A DNA stretch of 12,070 nt, from the NCBI GenBank assembly GCA_017620345.1, contig JAFZQP010000057.1:1-12070 (forward strand), read 5' to 3'. The first letter of the stretch is position 1. Each line of letters begins with the position of its first letter. The position numbers and the translations under genes were made by a program. The notes below the pieces were generated by a model. That model saw only the letters and a list, made by a program, of their open reading frames with translations. It had not been told where the DNA came from and made no database searches. This document shows positions 6,236-12,070 of this stretch, one piece after another. Source of the DNA: Lachnospiraceae bacterium (GTDB lineage: Bacteria; Bacillota_A; Clostridia; Lachnospirales; Lachnospiraceae).

Positions 6236-9088
6236 TTACTGTATGGCTCCTATGAAAGCCTTTGCTATTCTGTAAAGCTCGCGGTTGGAAACGTCTGATC
6301 CTTCAGAATCGGGTATGTATCCACCGTTTGTGTTGCGGGAGAATACATACGAAAGATTTGCCACATCCATGTGATCGTTCTTAAACCCTTCTCTTATTTT
6401 ATCGTCAATATTCTTCAGATTATCAACCCCTGCACGTGAATCCGATACGATAAATCCGTCAACTCCGTTTGTCTTGAGCGAGAACGTTGCATCAACGCGC
6501 CCGTATGCTTCACTTTCAAACGATGCCCTGACCTTACCCGTCTCGTCTTTTCCGTGTATTATAGTCAGGCGTATCGAACTCCATCCATCCTCGAGCAGTA
6601 CAGGTACTTCGTAGTTTTCGGTAGAAGCAAGAGCGGATGCAAATCCGATCTGCTTGTAGAGCATCGAATATGTGCGTACGTCTTCATAACTCTCGGATGC
6701 AAGTGCGGATCTTTTTGCAACGGCTCCTGCCTTGTCAAGGAATGCCTCATAAGCAGCTGCCGCACTCTCTCTGTCGCCCATTTTTTCCACAAGGGCTCTT
6801 GCATCTTCTTCCGTCAGTTCTTCGCGTCCGTCTTCACGCTTATCGTCTTCAAAAGAGTGATCCTGTGAGAACAGCTTTTTGTATCCGCCGCCCATTCCGC
6901 CTGTCATGGCGCCTGCTGCCAGTATGTTCTCAACAGTCACCGGCTCAGATATCATTTCAAGGATCCCCTCTGCGTCAGCCGTCCTGTTCGCCGTTCTGAT
7001 CTCGCGCTGCTTCTCGCGTATGTATTCTTTGTCGGGCGCAGGATCCATCATCTGCATGAATGCTCTTTCTATCTGGGATGTTACGGAATCGCCCTTTTCC
7101 ACTATCTCTTCAAGGAATCCGAAGTCATCGTCTATGATATATTCCGAATTCATGTGGCGGTTATTCCTTGATGCCTCGAGCATGTTCTTAAGTGTCAGCT
7201 CGCGTCCCGATGAAAGGACGTTTCCGATGACTCTGCCATCCTGTTTTTCAATGATATTGAACAGTCTGTACATGCCTATGAACGTCTGCTTTTCATCCTC
7301 GGTTATGTTGCCGCTCTTCTCGAGCCGGAGGAGAAATCTGCTGTATTTTTCCTGTGAGTCCTCGAATGACTCCTGCGACAAAGATCTTTCCAGTTCGAAT
7401 ATATTCTCGCTTATCGGATTAACACCGTCTCTTATCATCGACAGTGTTCTTGCGGGAGTCATGAGCGATATCACTCTCTCAACCGAAGCTGTCGCTGTCC
7501 TGATGCTGTCAACGGCTTCTTTGTTTATCATCATTCCCGCATATCCGAGCGTTCTTACGGCCTTGCGGTTTGCGTCATTAACATCCATATCAAGGCCGGT
7601 CAGAATCTCATCCACATTCCTGAATGCTTTTCTGATCGAATCACCCATGTCGGCTCTCGGCGCGGTCATAAGTGCTTCGTATGTCTCGCCGGCCTTCTCG
7701 TATGCCGCCTTTGAAACGGTGCCCACTCTGTCTATATTACCAATGCTAAAATCATCCGATCCGGATGTTTCGGCAATGACTCTTACGGGCATCTGCGGTA
7801 TACGATCGAGTATATCCATAGTCTGTTTATACAGACCGATCCTGTTATCAAGCTCCGCTTTACCGGCTTCACTGTTGTTGTCCGCTGTCCTGTCATCGGC
7901 AAGGAGCGGCGCATAGAACTCGCGCTCTGCTTCCTTCAGCTGCTCAACGAGCTGCTCAAGCGGCTGCGTCTCAATATTTATGCCTTTGCGAAGAAGCGTA
8001 AGGTTGGCTTCCGTTGTCATCGCAAGTCTTACTTCCTCGAGCTGCCTGTGGCGTGTAAGATCCGCCGGATCATCCATTGCACGGAACTTTTCAACTATCT
8101 CCGAAGCCCGGACGTACAGGCTCTTTACAGTCAATACATTTGCCTCCGACGGAGCCTTTCCTTCTTCGATGGCAACTGTCATCGCTGTGATCATATCCCT
8201 TGGATCCATCGGAAGTTTTACATCTTTGATCTGTCCGTATGCTTTTATCGTATCGGCTGTAAGCGGGATCTCATGTGTTGCGATCCATTTTGCGTCAGCC
8301 ATGACTTCATCGGTATTGTCGATCCCGGCTTCTTTTACGATCTGTGCAGCCTGATCCGCAAGTTCATCCCATGACAATTTTGTATACTCGCTTCCCGCAT
8401 AGGTTGCCGCACCGTCAAAATGAACTCCCCTGGTGGAATGTGCGGTTGCTGTAGCGGAATACTCTGCTTTATAGAGATTTCCTATAGTAGGCTCAAGATC
8501 TTCAGAGATCATGTATGCAGCTGCCTCATCGGAAAGAGGCTTTAAGTTCTGCGCCATCATGACAGTCTCTTTGATACCGGCAACATTATCACCTGTAGCC
8601 GGAAGATCTGCTGCCTCAAGCGTATCGGCGATCACTTTGCCCGCATTTATGGAGTTGCCGAGAACGGCCTTGACATCTTCTTCCGTCAGGTCGTCATTAT
8701 AGCCGGCGATAGTTGTTCCGGCCTCAGCCATCTTTATCTTGATCCGGTCAAGATTTGTAACGGTCTCACCCGCAGGTATCTTTGTCGGGTTGACACCGTC
8801 CTTCATAAGGTTTGCGAAATCTTCGTCTGACATGGAATTAGACATCACGGCCATGTAATCGCTCTGTATGGAAACGTTAGTCATACCGGCCATCTGCGCG
8901 ATATCCTCCGCAGATTTCAGATCTTCCTTACCGTATGCAGCGTTCTCCTTAACTTTGCCCGTAATGTCTAAGGAATATCCCGCCTTCTCCGTACTCATCC
9001 TTGATCCGTAAGCGGCGGGTCTCTGATATGTGATATCCATGTCGTTCACGTGACCTGCATTATGATTGCCTATCATTTCTACGTTCAT
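6236..9088 (-). CDS. Large FliK-like protein (DUF6240-type) in the flagellin operon
   Basis: This is a 950-residue acidic, largely helical protein without signal peptide or membrane helix. Its last 125 residues resemble the FliK hook-length-control C-terminal domain (Flg_hook): VPVLLEDGWSSIRLTIIHG (828-846), then VRASFESEAYGRVDATFSL (858-876) and a helix LKNIDDKIREGF. That domain in FliK signals the export gate to switch from hook to filament substrates. The long N-terminal part contains at least four degenerate copies of a motif, roughly Leu-x-x-Met-[hydrophobic]-x-x-[Gly/Asp]-[hydrophobic]-x-Pro-[Thr/Ile]-x-x-Asn-[Ile/Leu]. Examples begin near residues 91 (LMKDGVNPT), 191 (YMISEDLEPTIGNLYKAEYS), 364 (LLRKGINIE), 549 (LSMIRDGVNPISENIF) and 709 (ILEMISEPVTVENILAAG). 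I recall this style of repeat from Lachnospiraceae proteins grouped as DUF6240; that label is memory, not a search. AAAGGA lies five bases before the ATG. It is first in an operon with flagellin and fliS. Function is inferred: export-switch or filament-stage role. Confidence 0.72.
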   Translation of the reverse strand: MNVEMIGNHNAGHVNDMDITYQRPAAYGSRMSTEKAGYSLDITGKVKENAAYGKEDLKSAEDIAQMAGMTNVSIQSDYMAVMSNSMSDEDFANLMKDGVNPTKIPAGETVTNLDRIKIKMAEAGTTIAGYNDDLTEEDVKAVLGNSINAGKVIADTLEAADLPATGDNVAGIKETVMMAQNLKPLSDEAAAYMISEDLEPTIGNLYKAEYSATATAHSTRGVHFDGAATYAGSEYTKLSWDELADQAAQIVKEAGIDNTDEVMADAKWIATHEIPLTADTIKAYGQIKDVKLPMDPRDMITAMTVAIEEGKAPSEANVLTVKSLYVRASEIVEKFRAMDDPADLTRHRQLEEVRLAMTTEANLTLLRKGINIETQPLEQLVEQLKEAEREFYAPLLADDRTADNNSEAGKAELDNRIGLYKQTMDILDRIPQMPVRVIAETSGSDDFSIGNIDRVGTVSKAAYEKAGETYEALMTAPRADMGDSIRKAFRNVDEILTGLDMDVNDANRKAVRTLGYAGMMINKEAVDSIRTATASVERVISLMTPARTLSMIRDGVNPISENIFELERSLSQESFEDSQEKYSRFLLRLEKSGNITEDEKQTFIGMYRLFNIIEKQDGRVIGNVLSSGRELTLKNMLEASRNNRHMNSEYIIDDDFGFLEEIVEKGDSVTSQIERAFMQMMDPAPDKEYIREKQREIRTANRTADAEGILEMISEPVTVENILAAGAMTGGMGGGYKKLFSQDHSFEDDKREDGREELTEEDARALVEKMGDRESAAAAYEAFLDKAGAVAKRSALASESYEDVRTYSMLYKQIGFASALASTENYEVPVLLEDGWSSIRLTIIHGKDETGKVRASFESEAYGRVDATFSLKTNGVDGFIVSDSRAGVDNLKNIDDKIREGFKNDHMDVANLSYVFSRNTNGGYIPDSEGSDVSNRELYRIAKAFIGAIQ

Positions 9089-9119
9089 AAGCGTCCTTTC
9101 ACATTTAAGAACATTGGAT

Positions 9120-9137
9120 ATATTATTTGAATAATAT
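9120..9137. repeat. Perfect 8-bp palindrome at the flagellar promoter start region
   Basis: ATATTATT-TG-AATAATAT is a perfect inverted repeat with a 2-base centre. It overlaps the last bases of the candidate sigma-28 -10 box and the expected transcription start, the classic place for a repressor or a short 5'-end hairpin. No binding protein is identifiable from the sequence. Confidence 0.5.
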
Positions 9138-9162
9138 TTCGGACATATGTATTAAAAACTTA
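9136..9162 (-). promoter_or_regulatory. Candidate sigma-28 (SigD/FliA) promoter of the flagellar operon
   Basis: On the minus strand TAAG (9162-9159) is followed by 15 bases and TCCGAAAT (9143-9136). The consensus is TAAA-N15-GCCGATAT, so the match is three of four and six of eight with ideal spacing. It lies about 48 bases before the ATG of the FliK-like gene and downstream of the glgB terminator, exactly where a late flagellar operon containing flagellin and fliS should start. Two perfect palindromes overlap it. Confidence 0.6.
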
Positions 9163-9166
9163 ATAC
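9149..9166. repeat. Perfect 7-bp inverted repeat over the flagellar -35 element
   Basis: GTATTAA-AAAC-TTAATAC is a perfect 7-bp inverted repeat with a 4-base centre that covers the -35 box of the candidate sigma-28 promoter. It could be an operator; its arms are not followed by a T run, so it is not a terminator. Confidence 0.5.
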
Positions 9167-9178
9167 GCCCGTATGAGC

Positions 9179-9210
9179 AAAAAAGCACCCGGCAGTGCCG
9201 AATGCTTTTT
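9179..9210 (-). terminator. Rho-independent terminator after glgB
   Basis: On the minus strand a 9-bp stem (9205-9197 with 9193-9185, loop of three) containing two G-U wobbles is extended by an A run pairing with a T run, and ends in TTTTTT (9184-9179). It starts only about ten bases past the glgB stop. This is a strong canonical terminator that separates the glgB unit from the flagellar operon downstream. Confidence 0.9.
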
Positions 9211-9219
9211 AACATATGA

Positions 9220-11160
9220 TCAAAACTCAAATATCGCTGCTCCGTATGCCGCAAGAGGATATGCTATCGAATAGTCCTGACCGTCCCAGCTGATCTTCTC
9301 CGCTTCATATACTCTCTTTTCGGCCGGCTCGCTGCCTCCGCCAAATCGTTTTTCATCCGCTTCGAGAAGAAGCTTGTATTTTCCCTTACCCGGAACGCCC
9401 ACACGGTAATCGCTGCGCTCCATCGGAGTGAAGTTCATCACGAACAGAAGGCTTTTTTTCTTTGTCTTATCGTATCTTACGAATGAATAGATACTCTTAT
9501 ATGTATCATCCGCATTGATCCACGCAAAACCTTCCCTCTCATGATCAAGCTCGTACAGACACGGATACTTGTTGTAGAGTGTCAGGAGCTCTCTCACATA
9601 GCTTTGCATCCCTCTGTGAAGATCATCTCCAAGAAGTGACCAGTCAAGCTCTCTTTCCTCGCTCCATTCCGTATCCTGAGCAAATTCCTGACCCATGAAC
9701 AAAAGCTTCTTGCCGGCATGTCCGATCATGTATGTATAGCCGACACGAAGGTTTGCGAACTTGTCCACATAGAATCCCGGCATCTTGTTGAGCATCGAAC
9801 ACTTCAAGTGTACGACCTCATCGTGTGACAGGACAAGTATATATTTTTCCGCCTGATTATAACTCATGGCGAAAGTCATCTTATAGTGATTATCTCTTCT
9901 GAATATCGGATCGAGCTTCATATAATCACAAAAATCATGCATCCATCCCATGTTCCACTTGAACGTAAATCCGAGACCGTCGTTCTCCGGAGTATCGGTA
10001 ACCTTGGGCCAAGCCGTGGATTCCTCCGCGATCATCATGACTCCCGGGAACACTCCCTTGATATATGAATTAAGATGCTTGAAGAATTCGATCGCCTCAA
10101 GATTGTGATTACCGCCGTACTTGTTCGGTATCCATGCGCCGTCCTTCTTACCGTAGTCAAGGTAGAGCATGGATGCAACGGCATCTACACGCAGTCCGTC
10201 AATATGGAATTCCTTGAGCCAGAATATTGCGTTTGCGATAAGGAAATTCTTGACCTCGAGTTTGCCGTAATCAAATATCTTGGTGCCCCAGTCAGGATGC
10301 TCACCCTTCCTCGGATCTGCATACTCGAACAGTGCCTGTCCGTCAAAATCAGCCAGTCCGTGAGCATCTCTCGGGAAGTGGGCCGGTACCCAGTCAAGGA
10401 TGACACCGATCTTGTTCTTATGGAATTTGTTGATCATGTATGCAAAATCTTCGAGAGATCCGTATCTCGTTGTAGGAGCATAATAACCGGTTACCTGATA
10501 GCCCCACGATCCGTCGAAAGGATGCTCAGCGATACCGATCAGCTCAATATGCGTATAATGCATGTCAAGAAGATAGTCCGTCATCCTGTCGGCAAATTCA
10601 CGGTATGTATAGAAGCCTTCGTCATCGCGTCCCGGATGTCTCATCCAGGAACCGATATGGCATTCATATATCGCAATGGGAGATTCAAACAGATTTCTTT
10701 CCGCACGTTTTTTCATCCATGCCGAATCGGTCCAGCGGATCTTCGAATAATCAGCCGTAATGCTTGCGGTTCCGGGTCTGAGTTCGCCCTTGTTTGCAAA
10801 AGGATCTGCTTTGTAGAGCTTCTGTCCCTTTGGTGTTATTATGAGGTACTTGTACAGGCAGTCGATACCCATGTCCGGAATGAATATCTCATGTATCCCT
10901 GCCGGCTCAAGTCTCGTCATCCTGTACTCGTCTTCATTCCATCCGTTATAGTCGGTGATCAGGAACACTTCTTTGGCATTCGGTGCCCATACCGCAAAGT
11001 ATACGCCCTGCCTGCCGTCCTTTTCGCAAAGGTGTGCTCCCAGTTTCTTGTAAATATCATAGTGTGTACCCGTACCGAACAGATACATATCCATATCCGT
11101 AATGAACGGAGAGATTTCTTTTGATACCGTCTTTTTAACTGTTGTTTTTGATGTTGCCAT
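9220..11160 (-). CDS. glgB: 1,4-alpha-glucan (glycogen) branching enzyme
   Basis: This 646-residue cytoplasmic enzyme cuts an alpha-1,4-glucan chain and re-attaches it by an alpha-1,6 bond, creating the branches of glycogen. An N-terminal CBM48-type beta domain (about 35-130, with VYFAVWAPNAKEVFLITDYN) precedes a GH13 barrel. The four GH13 regions are visible: region I DWVPAHF (256-262), region II GLRVDAVAS with nucleophile Asp326, region III MIAEEST with acid/base Glu379, and region IV LSHDEVVH with Asp447. A C-terminal beta domain (about 545-646) completes the fold. YECHIGSWMR near 165-174 and WGYQVTGYYAPTTRYG are typical of GlgB. A Thr/Lys-rich tail of about 18 residues at the N-terminus is extra. 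AAGGAG lies five bases before the ATG. The gene follows the AAA-like gene by 27 bases, probably in one transcript, and is ended by a strong terminator. No other glycogen gene is in the window. The identification is firm. Confidence 0.97.
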   Translation of the reverse strand: MATSKTTVKKTVSKEISPFITDMDMYLFGTGTHYDIYKKLGAHLCEKDGRQGVYFAVWAPNAKEVFLITDYNGWNEDEYRMTRLEPAGIHEIFIPDMGIDCLYKYLIITPKGQKLYKADPFANKGELRPGTASITADYSKIRWTDSAWMKKRAERNLFESPIAIYECHIGSWMRHPGRDDEGFYTYREFADRMTDYLLDMHYTHIELIGIAEHPFDGSWGYQVTGYYAPTTRYGSLEDFAYMINKFHKNKIGVILDWVPAHFPRDAHGLADFDGQALFEYADPRKGEHPDWGTKIFDYGKLEVKNFLIANAIFWLKEFHIDGLRVDAVASMLYLDYGKKDGAWIPNKYGGNHNLEAIEFFKHLNSYIKGVFPGVMMIAEESTAWPKVTDTPENDGLGFTFKWNMGWMHDFCDYMKLDPIFRRDNHYKMTFAMSYNQAEKYILVLSHDEVVHLKCSMLNKMPGFYVDKFANLRVGYTYMIGHAGKKLLFMGQEFAQDTEWSEERELDWSLLGDDLHRGMQSYVRELLTLYNKYPCLYELDHEREGFAWINADDTYKSIYSFVRYDKTKKKSLLFVMNFTPMERSDYRVGVPGKGKYKLLLEADEKRFGGGSEPAEKRVYEAEKISWDGQDYSIAYPLAAYGAAIFEF

Positions 11161-11187
11161 TTTAGCTCCTTATGATCCTCAAATCAC

Positions 11188-12070
11188 TCAGTTCAGAAAA
11201 TCTTTTTCACGCAGTACTATATAATCATCATCGTCGTATCTCTTTGCCAGCAGAACATCCATGAAATGGGACATGTTCTTGCGATCGGCATGTCTGATGG
11301 CGTTATCGACGATCTCTATGACCTCATCCACCGTTACAACATGATCGATAGTCTGCATATCACCTATCTTGTTGTACAGAGCGAGCGTACCCATATCATC
11401 TATAGTATATCCAAGTTCCCTCGCATAGCCTTTTGCATATGCCACAAGATCGGAATTTGAAAAATCATCTATCACAATCCTTGCATCAAATACGGTCTTG
11501 GTCTCGACACAACCGTTAAGCAACGGCTCAAGAGACTCCTTCTCTCCTTCGAGTACCACAAGGATCGATTCCGCTTCATTCTGAAGAGTTTCGGTGATCG
11601 AGTTGACTGTTACCGGTGTCAGACCCCCGGCATTTTCCACGATAAGCGCTCCGCCTTTCAGCTTCTGAAGCGTCATCGGGATATTTTTCTTGTTAAGTGC
11701 CTCTCCGGATATCTTGGCAACCTTTCCGGAAAATGATGAATCAACTGTCTGGATCGCCTTAACTATATCTATTGCAAGACTCTTGCATCCGTAATCTTCG
11801 GATCCCATCACGATGACATTGCCACACGATGCTTCCATCTTCATGTCATCCATGACATCGACTATCTGGGCTTTGAGTGTCTCTATGCCTTCAAACCTTC
11901 CGAATATCGCCATCTCTGACTCATCGAAATCTCTGCGGCTTGTAACATTTTCTTCAAGCTTCATCCACGACGGATGATTCTGCTTCCTGGTCCCCGATTC
12001 TTCATCACCGGAATAATCTTCTTCTATGCCGGCCTCATATCTCATCCTCGCTTCGATCTCTTCCTGCGGG
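11188..12070 (-). CDS. Degenerate AAA+-like (CbbX-type) protein, 5' end outside window
   Basis: I do not recognise a named gene. At least 294 codons are open; an ATG exists at 12045 but the frame continues to the window edge as charged, Glu-rich sequence and has no good ribosome binding site, so the true start is probably further right. The first 45 or so visible residues look disordered. Counting from that ATG, residues 46-270 have the order of an AAA+ module: GRFEGIETLKAQIVDVM (49-65), a P-loop position GNVIVMGSEDYGCKS (75-89), a Walker B position GGALIVENAGGL (131-142), a sensor-like ILVVLEGEKESLEPLL (161-176), and an AAA lid-like FSNSDLVAYAKGYARELGY (195-213). The P-loop keeps Lys-Ser but has Cys in place of the last Gly, and Walker B reads Glu-Asn rather than Asp-Glu, so ATP hydrolysis is doubtful. 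It lies 27 bases upstream of glgB on the same strand, suggesting linked expression. The role in glycogen metabolism is only guessed from context. Confidence 0.6.
   Translation of the reverse strand, partial: PQEEIEARMRYEAGIEEDYSGDEESGTRKQNHPSWMKLEENVTSRRDFDESEMAIFGRFEGIETLKAQIVDVMDDMKMEASCGNVIVMGSEDYGCKSLAIDIVKAIQTVDSSFSGKVAKISGEALNKKNIPMTLQKLKGGALIVENAGGLTPVTVNSITETLQNEAESILVVLEGEKESLEPLLNGCVETKTVFDARIVIDDFSNSDLVAYAKGYARELGYTIDDMGTLALYNKIGDMQTIDHVVTVDEVIEIVDNAIRHADRKNMSHFMDVLLAKRYDDDDYIVLREKDFLN

Noticed and set aside
6879..7916. Long plus-strand open frame (345 codons) opposite the FliK-like gene
   Set aside because: It is Ser/Leu-rich shadow sequence antisense to a gene with good start, repeats and operon context; no family motif or ribosome binding site.
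10075..11124. Long plus-strand open frame (349 codons) opposite glgB
   Set aside because: It is entirely antisense to a certain GH13 enzyme and has no recognisable domain.
1..12070. CRISPR array, tRNA, rRNA, transposase or phage genes
   Set aside because: No regularly spaced repeats, no tRNA cloverleaf and no mobile-element protein motifs were seen on either strand.

Overview
The window looks like a chromosomal segment of a motile, glycogen-storing member of the Lachnospiraceae (Firmicutes, Clostridia), of the Butyrivibrio/Roseburia/Lachnospira kind. This rests on the style of the flagellin and FliS, a very large FliK-like protein of the type I associate with DUF6240 in that family, a Gram-positive-style Tad ATPase with two platform proteins, strong AGGAGG-type ribosome binding sites, and moderate G+C. 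It is inference from gene content; no marker gene is present.

Layout from left to right. (1) Positions 1-224 hold the N-terminus of an AEC-family permease on the minus strand, cut by the window edge. (2) Divergent from it on the plus strand is a class II (FucA-like) aldolase, 330-1013, whose frame carries an in-frame amber codon at 744-746 and then continues cleanly through the third zinc ligand. It is probably a young pseudogene. (3) Convergent with it, and overlapping its 3' end, is a compact minus-strand Tad/type II secretion operon: CpaF/TadA ATPase (3016-4245), TadB (2276-3013, TTG start) and TadC (957-2279, with an unusual exofacial insertion). The genes abut or overlap, and a near-consensus sigma-A promoter (4291-4319) sits in front of them. 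No pilin, prepilin peptidase or TadZ gene is in the window. (4) A second minus-strand operon is flagellar: a 950-residue FliK-like protein (6236-9088), flagellin (5049-6218) and the flagellin chaperone FliS (4432-4908). It appears to start at a sigma-28-like promoter (9136-9162) overlapped by perfect palindromes, and to end at a hairpin terminator (about 4357-4392). The 140-bp flagellin-fliS gap contains strong inverted repeats, one of which embraces the flagellin stop codon. (5) A third minus-strand unit joins a degenerate AAA+-like protein (11188 to the right edge) to glycogen branching enzyme glgB (9220-11160) and ends at a strong terminator (9179-9210).

How the parts work together. The flagellar operon couples filament subunit production (flagellin), its export chaperone (FliS) and a protein related to the hook-length or export-switch factor FliK. 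The glgB unit serves glycogen structure, and its partner looks like a nucleotide-binding-fold protein that has lost catalytic signatures. The Tad operon could power a surface pilus or secretion device, but its substrate is not encoded nearby. The annotated genes occupy nearly the whole window and no gene-free stretch exceeds 300 bases.

I did not find a clear-cut new system. The most interesting points are the amber-interrupted aldolase, the FliK-like protein placed in the flagellin operon, the palindrome cluster between flagellin and fliS, the insertion-bearing TadC in a pilin-less Tad operon, and the pseudo-ATPase next to glgB.
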